From: CAVDHB01 sp963608705
Lineage (GTDB): Bacteria; Bacteroidota; Bacteroidia; Bacteroidales; Bacteroidaceae
DNA: 64,000 nucleotides
Direction of reading: 5' to 3'
Assembly: GCA_963608705.1 (NCBI GenBank)
Contig: CAVDHB010000041.1
Span: 1-64,000, forward strand
Position numbers and translations under genes: made by a program. Of the stretch, positions 7,546-15,922 are shown one piece after another (positions within the stretch are counted from its first letter, which is position 1; each line of letters begins with the position of its first letter). The notes under the pieces are model-generated. The model was not told the origin of the DNA. It saw nothing but the letters and a program-made list of their open reading frames with translations, and made no database searches.

Positions 7546-9066
7546 CTATTTTGTTCCGTACAGTTTCAAGTCGGAGAGGGTGATTTTACCGTCTGAGCAG
7601 AACAGTCCCCACGGATTCCGCTGCATACCGTAGATGCGGTTGGTGAAAGCGTATTGACCGTTTATGTAGACCACGCATACACTTTGGTCAGTGATGACCG
7701 TGACATGGTATTTCCCGTTCTGGGCATGAGCCATGGAGAAAGCGTTGATGTTCGTCCGTTCACCTTCCTGATTTTCTTCGGCGGATGTGTATTTATCGAA
7801 TTTCAGGTTGTTCCAACGGTCTTCGATGTACACACGGTACTGTTCTTTCTTGTCGGAACAATCAACGAAAGAAAGTCCAAAGACGGAAGTGCCGGGTTCT
7901 GTGCTGACGGTGAACTCGATTTTGTTCTGGTAGTCCAGTCGTCCGAAGCGTATGTGGTCTCCAGCCGAGAGGGTGGATGGCGCATTGCTGATTTCCTTCT
8001 GTTGGTCGAAATGAGCGGCTACAGCGTCTGGCACTGTAAAGCCCAATGTGCCGTCCTCATTTTGCGTGATTTTATGCGCCACCAATGTGCCGGCCCAGTC
8101 TTTCTTGTTTTCATTCACGTTTCCCTGACGAGTGGCGCACCATCCCCAGATGTAGCGGTCTTTCCCGTTAGAAGCCGACTTGGAGGCGTACCATGAAGCG
8201 CCTTCCAGTTTGCCTTCGTCCCTCCATGGAAACTGCGGGTCATCTCCCATATTCATCAAGTCTTGCAGGGTCGTGGCATAGAAATATTGTACTTGACGGG
8301 TGATATCTTTGTCAGAGTAGATGAGATACCAGTAGTCGCCCATTTTGAAGATGTCTGGACACTCGTAGAATCTTCCCCATTTATTGTGGAAGAAAGGCGT
8401 GGACTCTTTCCATGCTACTAAGTCGGTGGAGGTGAATTGAGCCAGTATAGGCTTCCTGTCCTTGATGGCGGAAACCACCATCCGGTATAGCTTCGCCTCT
8501 TCATCGTAGAAGACGTAAGGGTCACGGAACTCGTCTTGGTTGTATCCTACGGGTGCTTGTAGTCGGAAAGATTTGTCCTTCTTCCAGTTTTTTCCGTCTT
8601 CCGACACGGCTTTCAGCAACACCTCTTTTGGAGAGGCCGCTTTGTGTCCTGTATAGAACGTGTAATACTTCCCGTCTTTCTCCACGGTGCTGCCCGTGCC
8701 AATGGCGGGGTCTTCCTCCTCTGCGTTGCCACAAGGTATGGCTTCTCCCTCGGCTTGGTAGGAAGCGGCATCCGTGGTGGTCAATTGATAGACAGGATGA
8801 TACTGCACGCTGTTTCCGTCCCTCATGTCTTGCAGGTAGAGAATCTTGAAGGACTTCTCTTTGCTGTCGTAGTAAGGCATGGGGTCTCCTACATAGCCCA
8901 CGTATGGTTTGTAGTAGAGGTCGCTCTTATAGTTTTCGCCTGCATTATAATAGGTGTCTGTCTGGTCAAGACGGTTTTCAGGCATTGTCAAGGTGTTATC
9001 CTCTCCACAGGCGGACAACGCCATGCCGCCGCAGAGTAGCAAACTGGATATTAATAGTTGTTTCAT
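7546..9066 (-). CDS. surface lipoprotein glycoside hydrolase family 32 (probable endo-levanase/fructanase)
   Basis: A 506-residue lipoprotein (lipobox LSAC, Cys20, followed by GED, consistent with export to the cell surface in Bacteroidetes). The five-bladed propeller motifs of GH32 are present: the nucleophile Asp in VGDPMPYYDS near residue 60, the transition-state RDP in FRDPYVFYDE near 182, and the acid/base Glu in YECPDIFKMGDYW near 236. The C-terminal 150 residues form a beta-sandwich-like module typical of this clan. The order susC-susD-DUF4960-GH32 matches the levan locus of Bacteroides thetaiotaomicron, whose surface GH32 is an endo-levanase, so levan is the likely substrate. Inulin or another fructan cannot be excluded from sequence. 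Confidence 0.82.
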   Translation of the reverse strand: MKQLLISSLLLCGGMALSACGEDNTLTMPENRLDQTDTYYNAGENYKSDLYYKPYVGYVGDPMPYYDSKEKSFKILYLQDMRDGNSVQYHPVYQLTTTDAASYQAEGEAIPCGNAEEEDPAIGTGSTVEKDGKYYTFYTGHKAASPKEVLLKAVSEDGKNWKKDKSFRLQAPVGYNQDEFRDPYVFYDEEAKLYRMVVSAIKDRKPILAQFTSTDLVAWKESTPFFHNKWGRFYECPDIFKMGDYWYLIYSDKDITRQVQYFYATTLQDLMNMGDDPQFPWRDEGKLEGASWYASKSASNGKDRYIWGWCATRQGNVNENKKDWAGTLVAHKITQNEDGTLGFTVPDAVAAHFDQQKEISNAPSTLSAGDHIRFGRLDYQNKIEFTVSTEPGTSVFGLSFVDCSDKKEQYRVYIEDRWNNLKFDKYTSAEENQEGERTNINAFSMAHAQNGKYHVTVITDQSVCVVYINGQYAFTNRIYGMQRNPWGLFCSDGKITLSDLKLYGTK

Positions 9067-9075
9067 GGCTTCGGG

Positions 9076-10449
9076 TTATTTGGTAAGTCCTGTTAAATAA
9101 TATAGGATGTTCAGAGTCAGCTGGTTCCTGTGTGTAGTGTAACGGTTGTCCGCCACGTTCCATTCATAAGCTCCTGCTCCCACGAGAATCACCTTTCCGG
9201 CGGATTTAGTGCGTGCGGGGAACTCCACGATGGCGGTCTGGTTTCCGTAATCGTCAGATTCCACCGCCAACCGTTTTCCTCCAGTGGCGTTCTCCCAGTT
9301 TTCCCACCCTTGGTAGGGATTGTCAAATGCGTTCCAGTCAACTCGTTGATTGGTCACTGACACTCCTTGGTCTATCAGATAGAGTGTGTGGCCGTTATCA
9401 GCTGTCATGTCCTTGAAGATAGGGTGTGAATTGTCGTAGATGTCAAATCCCAAAGGAGCGGAAAGGCTTGGCGAAGGGGTGGGGAATTGCTTGTTGGGTT
9501 CCTTCTGGTCTTTCGCTATTTGGTACACATCGTTTACATAGCGGCAAGCCCAGCGTGAGAGCAAGAGGTTTCCGCCCTGTGCGTAATAGTTCTTGATAGC
9601 CTCTCTGGAGTCCCATGCTTCTGAAGGCCAGTCATTGCGGTCTCCGTGCCACCATACAGCTTTCACCGTGGCAGGATCCAGTGTGGCTTTTCCGTTGATT
9701 AAGTCTTGCATGGAGATGTAGACACTTCTCGGCACATTGGCCAGCATCCAGTTTGCCGCCGCTTTCTCTTCGTCTTTCAAACCGTCCACAGTGGCGGCCG
9801 TTCCGATGAAGGCCGTGACAGGCATATCAGAGTTGGTCACTTTCACCGTGTAAGTGGCGGTAGCTCCGTGGTTGGTTACGGTAAACTGTAGTGGCTGGCT
9901 GAAGTCGTAAGGCATTCCCTTGGCGGGAGTAGCTTCGGCAGAGTCACTAAGGGTGTAGTCTACAGTCATCCGTTTGATATTGGCACTGGAGGGCGTGTAC
10001 ACCTGTATGACTTTTTGTGTCTCGTCTATTTGCCCTTGGTAGGTGGATGTGCCGTCTGTCAATGTGAAACTGAGTATCTTGGCCTCAAAGCATGTGGCCG
10101 TGACCTTGTAGTCCATATAGGCGTTGCCGTTGGATATGGAATAAGTGACAGGAGTGGTGAAGTTCACCGTCTCCCCGCTTGCGATGGAGCAGGAAGCTCC
10201 TTCGGAGAGGGTGTAGACCGGTTGCAGGGAAGACACGTCTGTGCCGGGGTTCAAGTACACTTGGATGGTTTGTAAGGTGTCGTTGATATGTCCGCTTTTT
10301 CCGTCGATAGAGAAAGAGAGAATGCGTGCGTCTCCTTTCAGGTTGAGCGAGGAAGGAGCCATTTCATTGTCACAACTCATGCCACACACTGCCATGACAC
10401 ACAGCAGCAAAAGCGTGGAGAGTTTTGTCAGTAAGTATTTTGACTTCAT
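9076..10449 (-). CDS. SusE-position surface glycan-binding lipoprotein, DUF4960 type
   Basis: A 457-residue lipoprotein (lipobox GMSC, Cys26, then DNE). After the signal come two similar Ig-like beta domains, about residues 38-120 and 122-205, each beginning (A)(R/K)ILSF(S/T) and ending with a Y-x-V-K/T-V/A strand (the DUF5018-like pattern). The C-terminal half, about 210-457, contains VWWHGDRNDWPSEAWDS and GGNLLLSRWACRYV and matches what I know as DUF4960, found in fructan loci. It probably binds polymer at the cell surface and feeds it to the GH32 enzyme and the SusCD transporter. It lies 9 bases upstream of the GH32 gene and is likely cotranscribed. Confidence 0.78.
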   Translation of the reverse strand: MKSKYLLTKLSTLLLLCVMAVCGMSCDNEMAPSSLNLKGDARILSFSIDGKSGHINDTLQTIQVYLNPGTDVSSLQPVYTLSEGASCSIASGETVNFTTPVTYSISNGNAYMDYKVTATCFEAKILSFTLTDGTSTYQGQIDETQKVIQVYTPSSANIKRMTVDYTLSDSAEATPAKGMPYDFSQPLQFTVTNHGATATYTVKVTNSDMPVTAFIGTAATVDGLKDEEKAAANWMLANVPRSVYISMQDLINGKATLDPATVKAVWWHGDRNDWPSEAWDSREAIKNYYAQGGNLLLSRWACRYVNDVYQIAKDQKEPNKQFPTPSPSLSAPLGFDIYDNSHPIFKDMTADNGHTLYLIDQGVSVTNQRVDWNAFDNPYQGWENWENATGGKRLAVESDDYGNQTAIVEFPARTKSAGKVILVGAGAYEWNVADNRYTTHRNQLTLNILYYLTGLTK

Positions 10450-10469
10450 GATAGCGTTCGTTTAAAAGG

Positions 10470-12206
10470 TTATTCCCAACCAGGGTTCTGTTTGTAGATG
10501 CCCTTGCTGTAATTGATTTGTTTCTGTGGTATGGGGCAGTATTCGTTCTTGTTTTTGGTGAAGAAGCCGTCGTTGAGATAGGAGCGGAGGTTCTTCTCCG
10601 AATTATAGTAGGCGTTCATCACTTGGTCTGCCACGCCCCATCGCACAAGGTCGAAGAATCTTCCGCATTCCATCGCCAGTTCCAGCCGTCTTTCCCTTCT
10701 CACGGCTTCCCGTGCCTTGTCCACATTTTGCCAGGATGCGTCATACGTGCCTACTTTATAGTTTACGCCGTAGTCGAAGATGAGCGTGTTACTGTTTTCC
10801 GCTCTTGTCCGCAGTGCGTTCACGAGTTGCAGGGCGTCCGCCACATTGCCTCCTTGTGCGCCTTGTGCGGCCAGTTCCACTTCAGCTTCCGCTCTCATGA
10901 GCATCACATCCGCATAGCGCAGTACAATCCAGTTCTTTGAATTGGCGTAGAACACACCGTTCTTTTTCAGGCAGCTGCATTCCTTGTCCACATTTTCTTT
11001 CAGTGAGGCGTATTTCCCGTAAATATTTGCGGAGCGTGACCATCCGTCTGTGAATTCCACGTCAGGGTTGTACTTGTAAGGGTATCCTGGAATAGCGACT
11101 GTGTGATACAGACGTGGGTCTACCGTCTGTGTCTTTTGGCTTCCGTCATAGTTGCCGTTCGCTTTTGTCTGGTAATTTTCAACGGGCAGTCCTTTGGAGT
11201 CAGTCTCAAAGTTGTTTACCAGGTTCTGGCTGGGTTTGTTGAAGTCGCAACATCCAATGCCTTGTGGGGCGGTCAGCTCGAAGGCGAAGTTGAGGTTGCC
11301 GTACTTCGTTCCGTCATCTTGGGAATATTGGATAGCCCATACCGACTCTTTCCCGTTCTCGTACTGCGGCAGGAAGTTGTAAGCGAAGTCCTGTTCCAGT
11401 CCGAATCCTCCGTTGGTGTAAATGGCCGGGTCGGTGTATGTAATCACTTTCTGCAAGTCTTCTTTGTGGATGGAAGTGACTTGATTGGTGGCTTTGTCGT
11501 CCTGGTGGTAAGCCTTAAACAGGTACGTCTTCGCCAGGTAAGCTGCGGCAGCCGCTTGGGTGGGTCTTCCTTTCTCCATCTGAGAGACGGGCAGATTGTC
11601 GTAGGCGAATTGGAAGTCGTCTGCCACCTTCTGCCATAACTCGTCATTGGTATAGGTGTCGTTCCTTACTGTGCGGTATTCGTCCGTGGGTACATTCTCG
11701 TCTATATACGGCACGAATTTGAACAGTTCTTTCAGCTTGAACATATAATGTCCCCGCAGGAAACGCATTTCCGCAATGCGGGCGTTCTTTTGCGGATACT
11801 GAGTCTCATCCATTTTGTCAAGTACTCGCAAGGCTTCGTTCACACGGTTGATGCCGCTGTACAGACGGTACCACAAGTCATCGAACATCCACAAGTCGGC
11901 GGTCAGTCCCTTGGCAATCTCGCAGAAATACATGTGCGAGCCGTCTTCGGTGTTGGCTCCGCCTTTGTAAGCGTCGTCCGAGCGTACATTTCCCAGTTGC
12001 CACAGTTGGAAGGAGCTGTTCATATCCTCTCCCGTGACTAAGTAGGCATAGGCGGCAGTGACTAATTTGTCTGCGTTCTCTGGTGTGGCCACTTCGTCTT
12101 GTGAGACAATGCCTTTCGGGGTGGAAGAGTCGAGGAAATCGCTGCATCCCGTATAGAGCAGTCCTGCCCCTATTAATAAGGTATAGAAAAAATGTTTCGT
12201 ATTCAT
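10470..12206 (-). CDS. SusD/RagB family outer-membrane lipoprotein
   Basis: A 578-residue SusD-like protein with lipobox YTGC (Cys21) followed by SDFLDSSTPKG, the classic SusD N-terminal signature. Helical TPR-like repeats follow; RFLRGHYMFKLKELFKFVPY near 148-167 is a hallmark of the family. The C-terminal part has RYADVMLMRAEAEVELA and VRRERRLELAMECGRFFDLVRWG, both standard for SusD. It forms the lid of the SusC channel and captures oligosaccharides. It lies between the susC and DUF4960 genes with gaps of about 20 bases. Confidence 0.95.
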   Translation of the reverse strand: MNTKHFFYTLLIGAGLLYTGCSDFLDSSTPKGIVSQDEVATPENADKLVTAAYAYLVTGEDMNSSFQLWQLGNVRSDDAYKGGANTEDGSHMYFCEIAKGLTADLWMFDDLWYRLYSGINRVNEALRVLDKMDETQYPQKNARIAEMRFLRGHYMFKLKELFKFVPYIDENVPTDEYRTVRNDTYTNDELWQKVADDFQFAYDNLPVSQMEKGRPTQAAAAAYLAKTYLFKAYHQDDKATNQVTSIHKEDLQKVITYTDPAIYTNGGFGLEQDFAYNFLPQYENGKESVWAIQYSQDDGTKYGNLNFAFELTAPQGIGCCDFNKPSQNLVNNFETDSKGLPVENYQTKANGNYDGSQKTQTVDPRLYHTVAIPGYPYKYNPDVEFTDGWSRSANIYGKYASLKENVDKECSCLKKNGVFYANSKNWIVLRYADVMLMRAEAEVELAAQGAQGGNVADALQLVNALRTRAENSNTLIFDYGVNYKVGTYDASWQNVDKAREAVRRERRLELAMECGRFFDLVRWGVADQVMNAYYNSEKNLRSYLNDGFFTKNKNEYCPIPQKQINYSKGIYKQNPGWE

Positions 12207-12227
12207 GGTAAAGAGTTGTATTAAGTG

Positions 12228-15200
12228 TTAGAAGCCGATATGGAAGCCTGCGGTGAGGTTCAAGGGGATGGGGTAGCCCGTGGTGGGGTTCTCCGGATCC
12301 ATGCCTGTGAAGTTCTTGCTCTTGATGGTCAGCAGATTCTCCGCACTGATGTAGAAGCGCAGGTTCTGCATCTTCACTTTCCGTAGGAGCTTTTGCGGCA
12401 GATTATAGCCTATTTGAACCATACGGAGCTTTAGGTAGGAGCCGTTTTCTATGAAGTAAGAAGAGAAACGGGCTTCGTTGTTGAGGTCATTACGGCTGAC
12501 AGCCGGGATGTTGGAGTCGGGATTGGAGGGCGACCATGCGTCCAGCAACCGTGTGGTGCGGTTGGCGTTCATGTCTCCCAACGACCAGAAATCCGAGTTC
12601 TTCTTGATGGCACTGACATCCATGTCCACTCCTTGCACACCTTGCCAGAACATAGTGAAGTCGAAGTCTTTGTACTTCAGGTTTACGTTCACTCCGTAGA
12701 TGAAGTTTGGGTTGGGATTGCCTATCCATGTTTGGTCTTTCGAGTCGATAACATGGTCTCCGTTCACGTCTTTGTAGCGTATTCTTCCCAAGGCGGGGTT
12801 TCCGATACGCACGTCATAGGTGGATTTGTAGGCATCCAGTTCTTCTTGTGTCTTGAAAATTCCGTCCGCCACGTAGCCTGCATAGCGGTTGATGGAGTTT
12901 CCGATGATGTTCATTACGCCGTTTCCACCGAAGTCTCCGGTAGAAGCCACTTCCTCCGGCACGAACAGAATCTTGTTTCGGTTGCGTGAAAGGTTGGCGT
13001 TAATGTCGTAAGAGAAACCGTAAGAGGTGTTGTGGCGGTAGCCGAGATTCAATTCGAATCCCTTGTTCTCCATTTTTCCCACATTGCGCCATTGTGCGCC
13101 GCCTTCTCCCAACACCGCGATGAAAGAGGGCTTGATGAGAATGTCCTTTGTCTTTTTGTAGTAATACTCCACGCTTCCGTACAGGTCCGAATGGAAAAGG
13201 GAGAAATCCAGACCCACATTGGTCTGCGTGGTGGTCTCCCAGCGCAAGTCGTCATTCCTTAATTGGATACGACGGAAACCTGAGGGCAGTTGCTGTCCTC
13301 CGTTCGTCCCTGCGATATCATAGGAGGTTCCGTAAGTGGGACTGTCTCCCGTACCGTAGTTCGTGTCGTAAATGGAATAGCGTGCGGTGTTGTCGATAGC
13401 CTGGTTTCCTGTCTGTCCCCAGGCCGCTCTCAGTTTCAAGTCGTCCACCACTGTACGCAGGTTTCTCATGAAAGGCTCTTGGCTGATTCGCCATCCCACG
13501 GAAGCGGAGGGGAAAGTGCCCCATCGGTTTTGCTTGGCGAAACGGGAGGAACCGTCCCGGCGGATAGTGAAAGAGGCGAGGTATTTGTCGTCATAAGAGT
13601 AATCCGCCTTGCCGAAGAAAGAGACAAGGGAGTAAGTTCCGGCACCACCACTGGCCAAGGACTGCCCTGTGCCGGCGGAAGGATACATATAGTCCGTGGA
13701 GATAATGGCGAATCCCTCCCGGTATGCCCATAGGTTGAGGTCGTCTTCCCGGTTCAGCTCTGTGCCTGCCATGAAGTCTGCCCGGTGTTTTCCCGCCTCG
13801 AAGTGGTAGGTAGCCACAGCGTTCCACATCCAGCGTGTCCAGTGTTCCTGCCCCATGTTCACGGCACTTTTTGAATCGGAAAGGAAGCCGTTCTGGTAGG
13901 GTAAAGTATAGGACATGGACTGTTTCTGGGCATAGTCCAGTCCAAAAGTGCTGCGCAGGTTGAAGTTCTTGAATGGATTGATGTTGATATGTGCGTCGCC
14001 GAACATACGCCAGTACTTGTAGCGGTTGTGGCGGTTGTCGTAGTTGATACGGGCGGGATTGCTACGGTCTGGCATCGTCTTGTTGGGGCCTCCCCATCCT
14101 TTTCCGTCCGTGGTATGGACGGGAATCATCGGCAGTGAAATCATGGCGTCGTTGATGATATTGCCTGGCGCTTGCACTTCCGAGGTGCGGTTGAGGGTGA
14201 AGTTCTCCCCGATGGTCACAATACCTCCGAAGAGTTTGTAGTCGGCGTTCATACGTGCGGAGATACGGTCGAAGTCTGAGTACCTCACCAGTCCGTCGTT
14301 TTTGTAATAGCCAAGAGAAAAGAAATAGTTCCCCTTGTCTGTGCCGTTGGTCAATGAGAGGTTGTATTGCTGGATGACCCCTGTGCGGGTGATTGCCTTG
14401 AACCAGTCTGTGCCGGGAGAGGTGGCTATGGTGTGCGCTGTGTCTAAGTATTTAGGCAGTGACATGGACTGAAGGGATGGATAGCCGTTGGTGTCATATC
14501 CCCACTGAAAACGATAGCCTAAGGGATTGTTATTCGGATTCTCTCCAGAGTTGGTATAAGCGGTAAAGAGTGTCTTTCCGTACTGCTCTGTGTTCATCAT
14601 GTCCAGTTTGCTTTGGAAAAAAGAGGCGGACACGGAGGCGTCGAAATCGACTTTCATCACCCCGCTCTTTCCTTTCTTGGTGGTGATGATAATGACACCG
14701 TTGGCCGCTCTTGAACCGTAGATGGAGGCGGAGGCTGCGTCTTTCAGCACTTGTATAGACTCGATGTCGTTTCCGTTTAGCTCGTGCATTCCTCCTTGTG
14801 TGGGTACTCCATCTATGATATAGAGCGGGTCATTGTTGTTCATGGTGCCGATGCCTCGGATGCGGACAGTGGCTGCTCCACTTGGATTTCCGTTAGCCGT
14901 GACATTCATGCCTGGCACCCTTCCTTGAAGCGCTTTGATGGGATTGTTCTCTCCCTGTTTTTGAAGGTCTTCCACACAGACCACTGACACAGCCCCCGTC
15001 AAGTCGGCCTTGCGTTGGGTCGTATAGCCTGTGACAACCAACTCGTTGAGCGTGCTGTTGCTCTCTTGCATGGCGATTTGCAAGGACGGTGCGGCTTTCG
15101 TCTCCACAGGGTCGTATCCTATATAGCTTATTTCGATAGGCGTGCCTTGAGCTACATTGTCCAGCACGAAGTTTCCGTTCAAGTCGGTAATTACTCCCTG

Positions 15201-15356
15201 GGTGGCGCCTTTCACTTTCACGGACGCACCGATGACGGCCTCACCCGTCTTTTGTTCCTTTACCGTTCCCTTCACTTGTATCTGCTGTGCGGAGGCTGTA
15301 AGCGTGGAGACAGCCAGCACTGCGCTGAACAGGAACTTTCCCATAAGTCTTTCCAT
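12228..15356 (-). CDS. SusC/RagA family TonB-linked outer-membrane transporter
   Basis: 1042 residues with a signal peptide (FLFSAVLAVSTLTASAQ). An N-terminal carboxypeptidase-regulatory-like domain occupies about residues 26-100 (QVKGTVKEQKTGEAVIGASV). A TonB box-like stretch and plug follow, with LNELVVTGYTTQRKADLTGA, RVPGMNVTANGNPSGAATVR and the highly conserved YGSRAANGVIIITTKKGK near 214-231. The rest is a 22-strand beta barrel ending in an aromatic residue (GFHIGF). It imports fructan oligosaccharides with the downstream SusD protein. The first gene of the operon; a TACCTTTG box lies 30 bases upstream and the repeat array at 15638-15791 about 280 bases upstream. An alternative start is the internal ATG four codons in. 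Confidence 0.95.
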   Translation of the reverse strand: MERLMGKFLFSAVLAVSTLTASAQQIQVKGTVKEQKTGEAVIGASVKVKGATQGVITDLNGNFVLDNVAQGTPIEISYIGYDPVETKAAPSLQIAMQESNSTLNELVVTGYTTQRKADLTGAVSVVCVEDLQKQGENNPIKALQGRVPGMNVTANGNPSGAATVRIRGIGTMNNNDPLYIIDGVPTQGGMHELNGNDIESIQVLKDAASASIYGSRAANGVIIITTKKGKSGVMKVDFDASVSASFFQSKLDMMNTEQYGKTLFTAYTNSGENPNNNPLGYRFQWGYDTNGYPSLQSMSLPKYLDTAHTIATSPGTDWFKAITRTGVIQQYNLSLTNGTDKGNYFFSLGYYKNDGLVRYSDFDRISARMNADYKLFGGIVTIGENFTLNRTSEVQAPGNIINDAMISLPMIPVHTTDGKGWGGPNKTMPDRSNPARINYDNRHNRYKYWRMFGDAHININPFKNFNLRSTFGLDYAQKQSMSYTLPYQNGFLSDSKSAVNMGQEHWTRWMWNAVATYHFEAGKHRADFMAGTELNREDDLNLWAYREGFAIISTDYMYPSAGTGQSLASGGAGTYSLVSFFGKADYSYDDKYLASFTIRRDGSSRFAKQNRWGTFPSASVGWRISQEPFMRNLRTVVDDLKLRAAWGQTGNQAIDNTARYSIYDTNYGTGDSPTYGTSYDIAGTNGGQQLPSGFRRIQLRNDDLRWETTTQTNVGLDFSLFHSDLYGSVEYYYKKTKDILIKPSFIAVLGEGGAQWRNVGKMENKGFELNLGYRHNTSYGFSYDINANLSRNRNKILFVPEEVASTGDFGGNGVMNIIGNSINRYAGYVADGIFKTQEELDAYKSTYDVRIGNPALGRIRYKDVNGDHVIDSKDQTWIGNPNPNFIYGVNVNLKYKDFDFTMFWQGVQGVDMDVSAIKKNSDFWSLGDMNANRTTRLLDAWSPSNPDSNIPAVSRNDLNNEARFSSYFIENGSYLKLRMVQIGYNLPQKLLRKVKMQNLRFYISAENLLTIKSKNFTGMDPENPTTGYPIPLNLTAGFHIGF

Positions 15357-15385
15357 AATGGTAATGTTTGGTTTTTAAGTGAGCG

Positions 15386-15393
15386 CAAAGGTA
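15386..15393 (-). promoter_or_regulatory. susC (fructan operon) -7 box
   Basis: The minus strand reads TACCTTTG and then C, about 30 bases before the susC start codon. No -33 element is recognisable, which fits a promoter that needs an activator. Confidence 0.65.
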
Positions 15394-15637
15394 GGATGTG
15401 TAATGTAAAAAGACTGTTACAGATGTTTCGAAGAATGAAAGAATTGATACATACCATGCTTTTCACACCTATTAAGTATTATGTAGGCTTGTAATAGATA
15501 GCCCGTTTCCTACTCGAAATGCGGTGGTTCTCATATTGTTATAAGATGGGTGATTCTTCGGGCTACTGGTCTATTTGTTTTAAAAAAAACTTCGCTATCC
15601 CTACAAGTTACATCGCCTGTGTGTAATGTATAACTGT

Positions 15638-15791
15638 ATTACAACACCCTTGTAACTGTATTACAACACCCTTGTAATTGGATTACAACGCCCGTGTAAA
15701 CGGATTACAACGCTCGTGTAAACAGATTACAACGCTCGTGTAAACAGATTACAACGCCCGTGTAAACAGATTACAGAATCTTTGTAAACAT
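15638..15791. repeat. 22-bp tandem array with a conserved TTACA-N7-TGTAA dyad
   Basis: Seven consecutive units start at 15638, 15660, 15682, 15704, 15726, 15748 and 15770, an exact 22-base period. Every unit carries the dyad ttaca-N7-tgtaa (for example ttacaacgcccgtgtaa), while the 7-base centre varies (acaccct twice, acgcccg, acgctcg twice, acgcccg, gaatctt) and the 5-base linker varies too. Conservation of the arms rather than of the centre suggests repeated protein-binding sites on one face of the helix (two turns apart), or a run of small hairpins. A degenerate copy lies just upstream near 15609. I do not recognise a regulator with this site. Confidence 0.9.
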
Positions 15792-15908
15792 CCTGTAAAA
15801 GGCATTATGAGACCTGATTGTTCCTGTAATGCGATTCCGAATTCGGGATTTAAAGCGGTTGCTCTGATATAAAAATGCGTTGATTGTGCATATTTCCTTT
15901 AATTATGT

Positions 15909-15916
15909 TATCTTCG
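15909..15916 (+). promoter_or_regulatory. tamB -7 box (TATCTTCG variant)
   Basis: TATCTTCG followed by CGG, a TTCG variant of TAnnTTTG. It lies only 6 bases before ATG 15923, so the transcript would be leaderless or nearly so if this is the promoter and that is the start. Confidence 0.5.
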
Positions 15917-15922
15917 CGGTTG

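Larger units (their letters stand above)
15357..15922. other. divergent intergenic region between susC and tamB
   Basis: No open reading frame of note. It holds the susC -7 box, the seven-unit 22-bp array (described separately) and the tamB -7 box. A poly-A run (15582-15588 region) and a degenerate extra repeat (ttacatcgcctgtgtgtaa, near 15609-15627) lie between the susC side and the array. No fructan sensor gene (hybrid two-component regulator) is located here or elsewhere in the window. Confidence 0.7.

Noticed and set aside
12228..15356. Looking for an adjacent anti-sigma/ECF sigma or hybrid two-component regulator of the fructan locus
   Set aside because: None of the neighbouring genes on either side encodes a recognisable regulator.
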